64,000 nt of DNA from Mesaphorura yosii (taxonomy: Eukaryota; Arthropoda; Collembola; Poduromorpha; Tullbergiidae). The notes below the pieces were generated by a model. The model was not told the DNA's origin. It did not search any database and saw only the letters and a program-made list of their open reading frames with translations. The stretch spans positions 165,954-229,953 of the forward strand of contig WIXG01000095.1 of assembly GCA_009869945.1 (NCBI GenBank). Direction: 5' to 3'. The translations under genes were made by a program, and so were the position numbers. Shown here one piece after another: positions 24,886 to 39,800 of this stretch (position 1 is its first letter; every line of letters starts with the position of its first letter).

Positions 24886-27800
24886 ATGACAAGCAGCCTG
24901 AGCCTCAGCCACAAAATAATGTTGGTCAGTCTTTTCAAGAGCTTCCGCGACACAAGTTTTAGAATTGTACAAAGAATTGTTCAACAACTCCATCACCACC
25001 ATCCGCTTGGCCGTCACCACCATCATCGCCGTGGTCAAATCGCCAGCTACCTACTAGTATTTTTCTATGTGGTCACCTGCCTCCTGAACCCTTCATCACT
25101 GTCAGTATCTGCTTTGTCATGCAAGTCAACAACGCTGAAGGGATTGAAATGCTTGACCGACCAAGTCGCCATCATTTCAACACCAAATTTTCCGCACCGA
25201 TTCGAGACTCCGTACGTTATGGAGTGGATCATCGATGCGTACGGCGGGAAGGAGACTTCTCCTTCGGACAAGCCACACATAATTTATTTGTACCTCACCC
25301 AAATGTACTTGAAGACAAACTTCACTGTGATGGCATCGACGTACTCGCCCTACGACGTGCCAGTGCAGGTGCCCTCGCCAGTCACAACGACGACGACGAC
25401 GACCACGCCTATGGGCCCTCCTAGTGGCGATGATGACGTCAAGGTAACTTACTTTGACCCAGACCAGGACGAGACTGAGGCTGGCCATGACCATTACGAT
25501 ATTTATGGCGATGATTTGTTAACACAGCAGCAGCTCGGGCAGCAATCGCAGCAAGAGCAACGAACCTTTCGGCGTAGTGTTGTCAACAATTCGTTTCCAA
25601 GCTCAGAGAAACAGAAGCGGCCGGAAGCCCAATTCGACAATTCAATTCTGAAAGACAGTGCTGCGGACCACGACTACCCCGACGGTTTAAGGCCGCAGTC
25701 TCTCGTCAAACCTCAGTCAATGCACTCCAGAAACTTCGTTTACAACCCAAGAGACGACGACAAGTCGCAACTGAGGATCGGACCCTCAAACTGCGGCAGG
25801 CTTCGAAAAGACATGTTGATGTTTCACCCACCGTACCCAACGTTCTCAGAAGACACCCTGAAGGAGCTCGGCTTGATATCTACGACGTGCCGCTATTTGA
25901 GCATAAAAATTGAGCTCTACTCTCCGTACACCTCGCATATCCGCGTGCGGGATCACCTGCTCGACGTGTACGGCTTTAACATCTCGTACAGTGTCAACAA
26001 TATCGATGTACCACCAGCGCCGTCGAGATGCAGTGCATACAACTGCACGTACAACGGGCATTGTTTTCTGAGTCATGATTACAGGTAAGTTGGAAGTTTG
26101 GCAGTTGACTGGTGTTAGCAACAGTTAGCATTTACTTCCCGGAAATCCATAAACTATTAATTAGTGTTAATAATAATCGTTATTCCCGTGCGTTCTCAGC
26201 AATTTCGCGTGCCACTGCCATGAGGGGTCGGAAGGACGATACTGCGAGTACGACGATTTCAAGTGCAATCCGGCCAAAAATAAAACGTTCTGCCAAAACG
26301 GAGCAGATTGTCGGTGAGTGCATTTCTTCTACCGAGACCTTTATCTATGTGGCAATCCCAAGCCCGAAGGAACCAGGTCACACATGTGGCGTGTTCAGTG
26401 ACACTACACTATAATTATAATCTCATTCTAAACAAACAGAGGCATGTGCGACTCATATTATAGTCAAATTATGTGCTATCGATTTTCGGTGCTGTGCAGC
26501 AGATTCCTTCTTTCATATGACCTTCACATACAAACACACAGCAAGTGGCTAATGGGCTTACTGTTTTATGTGCTCGTGTTTGTATTGTTTAATAGGAGTT
26601 TGTACGCTACTATTGCAGTCAGTCAGTCATGGTATTGATGGCTGAACTTTAAGAAACTAGCACGCCGAGCATGCGAATCGAAAAATTTGCAGGCGGCATT
26701 CAGGTTTCAGGCGTTCAGGGGATCAATAGCTCAAAAGTTGGCCAGGCAAGAATCCTTTAATTTCTGAGGAGAAAGTTGTTCTAGTTCTGATCAACAGAAG
26801 TCATGTAATGAAACCCTTTTGTTAAGAACTTTATGAGATTCATCCAATGCAATGTAATGCGGTGCATTATTGGCTCGCTTCTGAATTGCCTGCTTGATAG
26901 AACTTATAGTTCAGGAACGGGAAACGATTCATCCTTACATCCGTCCTCCTATTCTTTCGACCAGCTGGTCGCTGGTTCGTTCGAGTTATAGTAAACTCAA
27001 TTAATTCGTGTGCACGTGGTCAATGTGGGTGGAAGCCAGCGGCTTCGACGTTGACTTCTTTGTACCGTCTTTATTAACATGGTCAAGTAATGAAGAGTGG
27101 CTAAAAGAGGATGACACCACGGGTGGAAGAGAAAGTCAAGAGTACATTTCACCATTGCGTTGACGTGCTTCATTTAATCTAAACAGAAAATTTATCAGCT
27201 GGTCCATAAGTTCATACCCATGCCCTTGTACAACATATTATACTTAAGCTACCAGCACTCGGGCGGACGATCTTTGTTGGTCGCATTACATAACACTCAT
27301 TAATAGATTCTCCGTAAAATGTCAGCTCTTCGCCTTGTTCGCTTGCCGTGCCCGTGTCTCCATCATCAGGCCACGCCCGACACCAGACTCGGGTTGCCTT
27401 GCGTTGTCATTCACTCTCTATTTAAAGTGCTGTCGGTCGTTTGCACGAGTCTTCTGGGTGAGTCTGAACTGAGCGAGTCTCCTGCCAGCCAGCCTGACGA
27501 CTTTCTCCTTCAATTTCTAACCTCATTCATTTCCATCAGTTGTCAAATCCACAAAGTACTGATTATAAAATAAGACTCCTGACTTTGAGGCGCACAGCAT
27601 TCCTTGCGTACGCATTAAGCATTGTTCGGTTATACGCTAAATGGAAAATGATTGCTTGACAAATTAGTTTTGATTGTGCGTGTACTTATAAAAGCCGGAG
27701 ATAGCATCTCATCTCATCTTTTATCTCATCTTCTCCTTTGTCTCGTTATTCCGTGCCCGGTGCGGTTGCTTCCTGATTCCTGGAAGCCACGAGTCGTCCT

Positions 27801-30800
27801 GTTCCTCTTGTCCTCTTACTACTCTTGCGTAGGCAGTCTTGTCTTGTCCTTATTAACCAGTCATTCTAAAAGCAGCAGTGAAAGCAAGTGCACAACGCAT
27901 AATAAAAACTTGGTCTTGTCAAAGTTCGTCTGACATGAAGTAAACATTGAAATCAATCATTTTAAATTTATTGTTAGGAAAGAAGACCTAAAAGTGCGTG
28001 CTGCATTTAGGCATTCTGTGCGCATTCTGGCAGGCAAAGAAATCTTTTCTCTTTCTGATAATGTTAGGGTTGAGTAACTCGAGCAGCTTTCTTTTCACAG
28101 TTCATTCTAATGATAAATGGTAACATAGCAAGGCAGGGCTCGAGATTCTCTCGCTTTGTCATTGCTATTGGACGGTTGAGAAAGTTAAGATAGAGATGGA
28201 CTCGGAGAACGAGAAAATTATTGTGCCATGCCTCCGTTGAACGGCAAAGTGAAGGTTCTTGACTCGCCTGACTGGATGAATTTCTATTTTTGCGAGTTTC
28301 CTTCACAATACATTGCGCAATGGGCACAAACACATGCACGCACGGGAGCAAAAATAAACTGAATCGCTGTCTGCAACCCCCGTGCAGTGTACTTTTGTTG
28401 AACACACGCAACGTGGCAGCATTTCGTCAATGCCCCAACCTGCCAAGTGTCAGAAGACTAAAAATAGATTGAATTCAATCTCCGCTCACCCGTGCGAATG
28501 CGATGATGACCTGCTGCTTTACTGGAAGTGGAACAAAGTGAAAGCGGGATCGAGCCGCCGTATCCTTATATGTCTGGAGAAAGCAGCGGCGTTGCGTGAT
28601 ATTTGTGAATCAAAACGGTTATTAAATACATGTAAATAAACGAATCGGCCGATCGACCCACTTTGGAATAAGAAATAACCGATGCCGCCAATTTTTGTAT
28701 GATAATAACCACCTTTTAGTAGGTATTCTGCGTGAATCTTGCATCCAGTTTCAGTTGTTCCAAGACCCAAGCTGTTCATAGTCATGTCCACGCTTGACTC
28801 CACGATACGCTTGAGTCATACTGGAAAATTTGAAGAATTTTTACCATTTCTTCAACTTTTTACGCTACCAAGCAACCGTGTTTAAATGGCGAAGGTGGTT
28901 CTCATTAGAAAACTCCATTGCTGGCGAAAAATTGAGAAAAACTGAAGTTTTGAAAAAAAAACATTTTTATTCATTCAGTATGACTTCACCGTATCAGTAT
29001 ATTTGTCCCATCAACCTTGGTCACGTCTTTCTAACCTATTTATGTACACGATTCACTTGCGCCATTGTCGCATTTACTTTACGGGTCCCAAAGTGTCAAA
29101 CGTACAAGAACATGCACTGTCGTATTGCATTTTTGCAGTCAGCAGGACAGATGTAAAAGAAAATTTGAATGCGTCTTCCACGGGACGGATTGCGCAATTA
29201 TGACAACTGGAACTGGGAATACAGTGAAAAAAGGACAGAGCAAGACAAAAGTACATGTTTTGATCTCCTTGACACATGGGACTACTGATTATTCCAGTGA
29301 GATTCACATCCTTGCGTGAATTACATCAAGGTTGCAATTGTTATTCTTGTCGCGAGCCTGTAGTGAAAGCCACGTCACGGTATGTGACTGGTCTTGGACT
29401 GTTCTTTTTATTGCATCTGTACACACGTGTTACGGCGTTACTTACGTATTTCACTTAGGCTTTTGAGTAAATCAATTTCTGCGCTGCACGTTTTGTATCC
29501 ACCTGCTCTTGGGATCTTATTTCGAATCCCGCTGCTCGCCCGTCGCGTTGTGTTAACCAATTCGCGAGTAACGAGATTAGCCTTTTCCTTTTCTATTTTG
29601 TTAGTTGTCATATGCTTTTACTTACGCGTTACGTATTAACTCTTAACGTACTCGTTTTCCTGGTTAACACGACTGAATTCGAAGTGCAAATGCGCACAAA
29701 ATGATTGGGTAGCTCATTAATTATTAATTTGACAGAAATTTCGTAGTCGGTGACTGAGTGTGAGGAGATCATCCACGTAACACGCGATTGTGTATGCGTT
29801 AAACCATCGCTCCAGATTTGAAGATGAAGTTCGCTGTTGCTGTTTACTGAATCTCAGACTGTTTACTCTAAACTTTCGTTAACTCTGCTTTTATTAATGA
29901 ATTTCAAGAAAATTTCGTTGTAACTTTTCGGACACAATACAAATCTTCCTTTACATGGCAAGGTGAAAATGTAAGAAATGTAACTTTCCAGCACATCCTC
30001 CTTCGCCCGCTTCGTTCGCGTCCTTCACGCCGACCCAACTCCGTCGTTTAATCTGATTACGCATATTTGCTCGAGTGAAATGAATGAAGTGAAAATATGG
30101 CAATTAAATACGACTTTTCATGCAAGAAATTACTGCTGCGTTCGTTATTTCGCTATTTGCATTGCCAACCGAAACGAAAATAAGGAGCCAATCTTTCGAG
30201 TCAATTTGTACGAGTTCTAGACGGTACTTTAGCAGTAAAGTTTGTGGCAACTTTTGACTTAATTAAACGCACTGAATAGCTTCTTCGCTTTCGCTTCTCC
30301 GCCTTCCTGAAATGTTTACATCTAGCGCCGCACTCGGGTCGAGGACTTTGTTGAAGTTAAACGACGCTGCGCTGGTGCGAATGGTGATGGTCGTTATCAA
30401 TGTTTGACAACATTAACAGGAAGAAGTTCTCGAATAAATTCGAGATAATTTGTGTTCTGATTCTCGGGCTAGGCTTGAGATGAACGTTTTGATAGTAATG
30501 TGAATGTCATCATTCGTATTTCGCAGACAGACACTACTTGTAAACGAAAAAGTTTTCAGTTTACATTTTGATTCCAAATATTAAGCAGTATAAGCAGAAA
30601 TCAAGAGAAGAAAGCTTCCAGGTTCCATCTCTTTTGATCCTGCATCTTTCTTCTCTTCGCTTGGCATATCTTTCAGTAGACTAAAATTAATTTAAAGCCC
30701 TTCCATTCCATTGAATTATTCCGTACCATTGTTCGGACACGAGCTGTTCCACTCTAAATAAAAACATAAACAAGGGACAAGTACACGAGAACAAGAGCTT

Positions 30801-33800
30801 ATTGATTTTCCCAGCCACAAATTTAATATTGAATTAAATGATGCAACTCACGCTCTATAATAGCAATACCGTACATTTTCTCAGGAAAGAGACACTTGCT
30901 GAAGTGCTTTCATTCACTTTCCTCGAACCCTAAATAATCTCTAGCAAACAATGCAGGATGTACACGTAAAACCGTTTACATTATCACGAAACATGCACCG
31001 AAGATCTATGAGTCTCACTTTCCCTAAGGACTCCATTCAAATCTCTATAAGCAGGTTTTTATGTTTTTATGCAGTGCCGTGCAGCGAAAGGTTGGATTTG
31101 GTTTAGACAGAGCCGCTTACAATTGAATCAATTGCAAGCCAGAACTGGAAGGTTTTCTGAGAAAAGGAAAGGTTTGAAAATGTGAATCGCCTTTCGCGTC
31201 AGCGTGTGTACGTAAATGAGGCTGAGACTGAGATTTAGGCATATATTTCTGGCGCGACGCGACGTGGACGACACGAGGCAGACTCACGCGATGAGACGTA
31301 GCACGTGCTGCAACCTCGGTGAATTAACTTTAAAAATAACGGAAAAGGAACCTGCTGGAAATTATATTTGTGAATTAGGCCAATGAGTTACACGTACCAT
31401 ACTAAGATGATGCACAATGTTTACATACAAACAGTTCACCTTTGCCATTACCTTCCACTTCCAAGAATATTGAATGCGTGCTTAAGCATGTGCGTGTGTG
31501 ATAACAGGAAATAACAAAGACAACTCACCTGAACGAGAAAGGAGAAAGTAGAACGCGAGACAACTTGTAAATGCTAAATTCTTTCAGCTTCGCGATGCGA
31601 GATATTAAATGTAGATTTCTTGCCTCGACGTTCTTCCTGCATGGTATTTTGAAAGCCTTAATTGTACTTTTCGTTAAAGTCACTAATGGATGCATATTCT
31701 TGAGATGAAGAAGGTAGGTGACGACGACGAGAGCACTAGATGCATTAAGATCATGCATTAGTTATTGCCAGCGCCGTGTTGCAGACAGCAGACAGCAAAA
31801 CTCCTCGTCCGACCTGTCTGTCTTTCTCCTCCTTGTCTGGCCTGTCGTTCTGTCTCAGGGAAGTGTAATCCCGCACCTAAGTAAATACAAAACTTAATTA
31901 TCAACTTTGAATACAAAGTCGGAAGGAAGACTGCAGCTGGAGACACTCGTCTCGATTTAATTCAAATGCGTTTACGAATACCTCCGCTCTAGGTTAAATT
32001 ACTTTTTAATTACTTGCCTGCAATCCTACGCACTTTTCGTCGAGATCGGATTTCCTCGTCATCGTAGGAATATAGAAATAGAAACGGAAATTGGGTTATG
32101 CAAATAAGAAGTGCGTATTTTCCTGCTGCTGAATATGAATTTCCTTCAAATATTGATGAGTAAAAATTAAGTACACTTGGATTTGAATTCATGGACATTT
32201 GAATGTGTGAAATGTGAATGAATTAAAGAATTTATGCTGATAAAAGTTGGCAAAGTTTGGTCATAAATCTTGCAATTATCAGATTACACTTTATTATGTC
32301 ATTGACTCCTATCTTCCCGAAGGTTTGCATTGTAGTGTTCATTACTTATTTTTAACTTAACATCTGTATTCGCTTCCAGTTACAATTTACTGGTCCAGAA
32401 CTCGAGCTTATGTTTTTTTGTTCTTGTTCCAGGTTGTATGGTGCTAGTCATGGAGTGTGCTACTGTGACAAGACGCTGTACGGGGGCCAGCTTTGTGAGA
32501 TTAAGAAAACCACGAAGATAACTGACAAGGGTAAGTCGGAAATATAATCTTTATCTTACAACTGTGACCGTGAACTGCTGTGTCTTTATGATGGCATTAC
32601 GAGCGTGATTAGCCGTCGTGATCGAAGTAACTAACGATTTGATTTATTGTCTGCATCGTTTCTCATTCTCATACATTAACTTTTTATTGGCTCAGACTTC
32701 CTGTTCACATTCGTTCTTCAATTTGCAGTCTGTCCAAGCCGGCGCCAATGCCAAGAGAAGTGCGAGGAAGCTGCGAAGCAGTTGAACAACATCAGCGATG
32801 CCGATGCGATTTACGCAGAGAGAATGCGTACGCACCATCGTGGGCAGTATCCTCGCAGCATGTCCTTCAAGACTGAAATGAGTGTTTCGCCTTTTTCTCC
32901 CACAATGTCAACTGCAACTGAGGCTCCGTCGTGCTCATGCGAAGAGCCTCCAAGTCGACCTGCGGGTGAGTCCTCAATAAAATCTGCTCAGCAGGTTAGG
33001 AAGTCAACTGAACTCGGCCGCTGTTGGTCAATGTCTACAGCCAAATTCCTCCCTTATATGCAAAAGACATTAATGTCAAAGTCATAAATCATAAAAACTC
33101 ATAAACCGGCCAACCTGTAGTAAAATATTTGACCTTTCAGACTGGGGTCTTTACGAGGCGATTCTGCAAGCCACGCCAAACAACTTTTCACACTGGGAAT
33201 TGAAACCAACGAACCGTAATAAAAAGAGTTCGAGTTCTCTCTCATATGAGGAAAGGATTCTCAAAAGGAGAATTGAAGACGTACTGACGCGAAAACTTAA
33301 AAATCTGTACGCTGGATTTCCACCTTCGGAAAGAGTGGTAGTAACTTCATTTAGGTGAGTTTGCGTCGTGCGCAGTGGGAATGTTGACAACACGGTTTTT
33401 GATTGCTCAAATGGAACTCCTGGCGGAAATGAACATTAAATATCAAACGAAATGACTGAACTCGCTTGCTGCTGCGTAGTCTCGCGCTCCCAAAAAAATG
33501 TTTTTACTGTTACGTTTTCATGTTAAAACCAAAACCTCTGTCGCGCCTTTCGCAGTTGACAGGGGTTAATTGTCTTGAGGAAGAGTGCTTGTTGTGGTGG
33601 TGGTAGAAAGACATACAGGCGAATTCAGCATGAAGAAAGTGGACGGAGAAAAGTTTTAACGCTTTTGCTCGTGCTCCTGATTTCCTTTCTCTTAAATTCA
33701 TTTTGTATCCCACAGAGAAAAATCAACTAGACTTTCTATTAAACTCGTATGCAGGCTTCGGTTTGGCTTTTGCTTTTTTATGTTAACGAATCCATCAAAA

Positions 33801-36800
33801 CTCAAAAACCATTCCACACAGGCTACTCTACGAAAATGTTGAAATGCCAGACTTACAAGAATTTAACCACGAAAATAACTGAATAGTGGCTAGAATTATC
33901 GTTTCGTTGCTTGAAGGGTCTTCTACCACTCCTGCGAAAAACTCATGTCATTTGACTTGTTAAACTAAAGAAATGTCTTAATTAATTGGAGTATTTTAGT
34001 ATTTCCTTAATTGGTTCTGAACTCACTTCTTTGATTAACTTGTACTGTACCGGAACAATTTCGAGTTTCTCGATTCGACTTTTGGTGCTTGTGGCAGTTG
34101 AAGGATACACGCGCTTTTTTCCAAATTAACTTGTCAGTACAAGTGCCACGTAGTACTGAAAATGCCACATCCTACAAGGCTGGTGGCCACTGTTCTACTT
34201 TTTTACTCGAACTGCGCAGTTTTCGTTTTCATAGTTTTGACGGCTACGAAAAATAATAAAATCTAAACTAAAAACCCTCTCAGAAATCTGTCAGGAGAGA
34301 GAAGTGCCAGTTATGGCCGTGCGTGAGTTTTTAATTAATAGATACAGGTGGAATGTCAGTCTTGCTAACATTTCCGAAACCCTTCGGTTAATTTGGTTTG
34401 ATGGTTTGACCTGACAATGAAATATGTCCGAATCCGAATCAGAGCATTAATCCACAAGAGAATATTTCACTTGCCGCTCCCGCTTCACTCATGCATGTTT
34501 TAATATATGCTCTGGTTTTCATTTTGACAGCCAACAGTCTCAATTCTCACTTAAATTTTTTGGTCCACGCAATATGTCTGCGGCAGTGTTCGAGCTCCTG
34601 GATAATATAACAAAGTCTGGTCAACTTTTGCATTGGGTACCTGAGGTGAAGCTGGTAGCGAGTATACCACCAAAAGTCGCGTTAATTCCACAAAGTCGCG
34701 TCACAGTAAGTTGGCCACATTTAAAATTGAAATGCCAAACCGTTTGAACTATACTGACTTCACTCAATCAGTGCGAGGAAAAGATCAAACGAACGAGGAC
34801 GCGTCGGACGGTTAATTAAAAATCGTATGCCTGTTTCTCGCAGAACCTCACCGTCAACGAACCTTTGCCATTACAGCTCAATCATGGCTACAGTCTGACG
34901 TGCACTGCTGAAGGTTCCGAGTACAGAAGCTTTAAATGGTTTAAGAATGGAGTGGAGATCAATGAGACACTTGCTCTGAGGTCAGTGAATAAGACCCAGC
35001 CAATCTGACTGAAACTATACTGAGAGCAAACCACCGAGTTTATCCTTTGATGCGTGTGATAATGGATTTACAAATTAAAGCATCAACCATTTTACTGTGA
35101 TTTTAGTGATTAGCAAATTAATTAAATTGTTTTCTTTGCTGGAGGTCGAATTTTGAGTCGCGACATGCAGCATGACCATCAAAGAGAATTCACGTTTAAT
35201 TATTTTATCCCACACACTCCACATCATTCATTGATTGAGAAACACGTGCATTTCAACTTCAACGCTTAATGAGTATGTGTTATATTTCAGAACTGTCGAA
35301 AAATTCCACATCCAAAATCAGGGCAACATATTCACCACTCATTTGCATATCGACCACTCGGCGACTGCGGACGATGGAGTTTTTACATGCGAGGTATGTC
35401 ATAAATGTCAACAACGTGAAGCAGAGCGAGACTGTTTTCTAATCTTGCGTTCATTGCGATATCTCGCAGGTTTCGGATTTTGGAGGTCAGGAAACGTGTG
35501 CAGACTTGAGCATTTCTGTTATTACGCAGCCGATTGTCGAAATACTTCCAAGAAGTCTGACTCTTGTCCAGGTACTGTGAATCATACACTACATTCTAAG
35601 AAGGTGATGGAAAATGCGAATTTACATTCAAGTATTTTAAGGGGGTTGGATTAATTAACGAGCTTCTTGCCGTGTTTGTTTTCCGAGTTCATAATGAATT
35701 GAACTTTTCTCAACTTTCTCCACCTCCCATTCCTAGAAGTTCCTAGTTGAACAATTCAATGTCACCAAACTCAACTCATTACAATCGGAAAACTTGTAAC
35801 TTTCCCGAATAGGCATTGTAATAAGTTGTACGCATATTCCAATCTAACTTCCAACACATGTCTGAATTCAGGGTGACAATGGGGCCATTCTGTGTGCCGC
35901 GACTTCTGAGAGTCCAGGAACCTACGCGTACACATGGTACAAAAACAAGCAGGTCGTAATCACGGATGGAAGTGATGCGATCGGTGTCTCGGAGATTCAC
36001 GAAGTGACGGAAGCCGTAGAACCTTACGGTTTACTGCTTCGGATTGTGAATGCAAGTGAATCGGCAATATTTACCTGCAAAATCGTCAATCCTGTCGGTA
36101 AGTTCGGTGAATTATTTTGATGTTTACGGAATTCTTAACATGCTATAAGCTTTTTTCACTTTCTAGGCACCGCGACGGATGACGTGTACGTTGACGTGCT
36201 TCCCTCGAGCAGTGCTCCGTCATGTCGAGCTGAAATTGACAAATACAACCTGAAATGGAATTTAACTGGCCTCAATCAGACAGCCAGGACATTTTGCCCC
36301 AAAAATTACACCGGCTTTGCGCAACGAGTGTGTCATGACCTGGGCCAGAAACCAGCTTGGGGTAGTGCAAATTTTTCACGCTGTATATCAAGCGAATTGA
36401 GGCAAATTTTAATGAGTGTATGTCCAATACCCAAGAAATTCTTTTTAGAATCAAAGCCAAACAGTAACTTGATAATGCATTTGCTTTCGAATTGATTTCA
36501 GCTGAGAAAGTTGTCAGCCGGATTTTCTCCAGTCGACAGGTTCAAAGTCATAATTGAAGCTCTTCATAAGCACATCAGTGAAAAGAGGAGTTTGTACCCC
36601 GGAGAAGGAGAAAAGATTTTATTTGTTCTCACTGAGATCGGAGATTATGCAGCCAAAAAACACACCTGGGTAAGTTCAGCCTTAGCGTTGGTACTCGCCG
36701 CAGCTAAACCACATCTTTTCCTAATCGGCATCCTTTATGCTTTCACTCAGCTCAAAGAACTGAACGTTCCACCAATGCTGTTCCAAATTACAAGTAGTCT

Positions 36801-39800
36801 GATAAAGTTCCCGGGATCATGTGTGGAAAAGAAGAGTATACTCAATCTCATCAAACTCATACACCGAATCTCGGAAGTTTACTTCTCGTAAGTGGTTTAA
36901 ATTTAATACTTTCAATGCGAACGTGCAAAGGAATTCATGTTTACAATGATTGTTCAGGTCCACCGGAGACAACCAAGCTATTACATTCCAAGACGAACTT
37001 CTTGTAATTGACCAAGTGCAGACGTGGAATGCAAGCGATTCTCAACTTTTTCCGAAACTTGGAAACAGCAACCAGTAAGCCACAATCGCAGCATTGCTTC
37101 TTCTGTGAAAACTTTTGACCGCTGTTTTGGTTTAGGTACCCCAGCTGGCTGAATGTTCAGCTTCATTTAGATAGCAACGCGACAGACTCCAACGGCACGA
37201 GTCGTGACCCAATATTTATTTCAGTATTTAGAAACGTGACTGAACTGCTAGGAAGCACTGCCCCCACCATCACGTCTCAATCATACTCGCATCATTTTCG
37301 CAAGAAGCGAGAATTTCCGATTATGGACTCCTGGCCCACCGGACCAACCGCTTCTTCGCCGCAGTACTTGTCGAGCCAAATTGGATCACCAATATTCTAT
37401 TTTTCTACGACTTTCATGCCCAAGACAGCCACACATTATTTCCTGACATTCACGCTAAATTCAGAGTTAACTTCTGCGATTCAAAGAAGGAGGAAGAAGG
37501 TGATTTGTGGATCACTCGATGACGATCTCTACAATTATTACGAAAGCGTGGACGACATTCCCTCCTTTTGGATCAAAGACAACCATCAGTGCACGCTGGC
37601 CAGAATTTCGGGGAACATTGTCCATTGTCGCTGTGATCGTCCAGGGCAATATGCGGTACTCATTCATAGTTTCGAGGACGTAAGTCTTACTTATAAAAGC
37701 ATGTAAAACAATTTTCTCGAAATGTAAGGTGATTTAATTGCGTGTACAGGGAGAAGAATTGCCAGAACCTTCACTTCATTGGTTCATTCTAGTGGGCTCC
37801 ATATTTTGTATTTTTTGCTGCGCCTTCGCGTTTGTCGCCGTTATTGGACATTTACATTGTCAAATTGGAACGAACAGTCTTTACATTCTGAAAGCCATGG
37901 TGTGTCTAAGTTTAATTGCCAGCACACTCTTTGCTCTTCCACTACGGGTAAGTTCATAGATTAAGCTGGGTTTAGGATCGTATTTGATAATTAAATCATG
38001 GCGTCTTTGTATTCAACAGGCAACCAACTCCTCTTTAGTCCTGTCTTCGTTACTCTGCTCATCTCTGATCTTGTCAATATGTTGCCAGTTCACCAAAACC
38101 ATCCACGTGCTTCTAGCTATTACAAATCCTGATCTCTTCCCATGGCTTCGCTCCATTTCAGCGTTAAGTTTTGTGATGCTGACCGCATTCACGTGCACAT
38201 TACCAGTTTGGATCTCAGCTACAGTTTACTCACAAGTGAAGTCTGGCAAATCTTCTTCGATGCCAAAGCCGCCTGACACCTCCGGCCTCATTTCCGTCTA
38301 CGACTACAATTACGCCACAGAGACTGATAGCACCGTATTTGCAGTAGAATCGCCCGTCTTCATTTCATTTGTCGCAACAATTTTTGGCGTGATGCTGCTC
38401 ATGCTTATGGTTTACTACAAGGCCAGTCTGGAGTTGAGGCGTCGTACGAAAATTGAAACTTCCAAGTCACAATTATTGAATCAGAGGATGAAATCGCTGA
38501 ATCGCGCTGTGATAATTTCGTTCGTGACATTAACAATGGTCACTGCGATAATTCTACATGATTGGGCTCCGGATTTTATTCCGTACCAGTATTTTTATGG
38601 ATTCGCAACAATTTTCCTGGTAAGCTGTAACAGAATTTTGAATGTGAGGTATTGGGAGTTCAAACAACTTTTCCGTCTTTTACAGGGCCTCATTGTTCTA
38701 CTAGCATACACCATTTACAGTGAATATCCGATTCCGAAATGGTTGATTGCCCACTTAATCTGCATAGAGCCGGTCAAAGATTATGATCTGGACAAGGCGT
38801 ACATGTCAATGAACGGTTCGGCGAAAAACAACACGAAAATGCGTACGCCACAGCAAGCAAATATATGCGGTGGACAAGAAGGATGTGAGTTGGCGTTGGC
38901 AAAAAAAGATCTCCTCCAGCATGGCCACAACCATAACCACCGACACAACGATGGTGATGAAGAATTCGATGATTTGCAAACGTGTATGATGGCGTCACGC
39001 CGCTGTCGCAACAATACATTCAGCTCACAAAATTCAAGCGAACTGGAAACGGTGGAAACGTACGGAGGAAGCAGCTTCGTATCGAATAATGGGCTGTCAA
39101 TGCAAGCTCATCAGAGCAATGGACGCCTCAACAGCACCAGTACAAGCAGTGTGAAGCGCACAAACTCAATTGGGTCCGCCAAGCGGTCATCAATTTCTTC
39201 TGTGCAGTTTAATATTCCGAGATCCTTAACAAATCCACAGCCATCGTCATCGGCAAATCATGTCCAGTGCTTCCCGGGCGTGGTCATGAACGGGAGCACA
39301 AGGCTGAGAAACAGCAACAACACAACTTCCACCACCACAGCCTCATCGTGCAATTGTGGCAATTGTCCACAAACATCCACGGGACAATTCTGGAATGGAG
39401 TTGGTTCACATCGCCAGCGGTCCAGCAGCAATAATTCCAAGGCTTCCTTGTTTGGCTTCAAGAGTTCATACTCGGGAAAGAAGCCAGATCGCGAGGTTTG
39501 TCGATTGAATGGGCTGGACCGAGAGCCGGCGAGTTACGTGCCGCCATCAAGCAACAGCACCTGCTCCTTCCCGAGTGGTGCCAACTCGATGCACAGACCA
39601 TCCGGTCCAATTTCTTTCTTAAACTCCTCCGTCACGAGAATATCACCACCGCCAACGAGGAGGAAAGGAGAAGAATACCCTGCGTATGTCCAAGCGAATC
39701 CTGAAGTAAAGTTACCCACGCCAACGTCAGCCTCATCTTTCTCAGTCCACATGTCGCCTGTTGAGCATCCCGGACTTGTATCATCAGCTTTCAGTTCCTC

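Noticed and set aside
38620..38685. Counting the 66-nt segment as constitutive coding sequence because LLQG before GLIVLL resembles the LQG of adhesion GPCR TM7
   Set aside because: Splicing gives a continuous 24-residue TM7 and both splice sites are strong; retention would break the helix.
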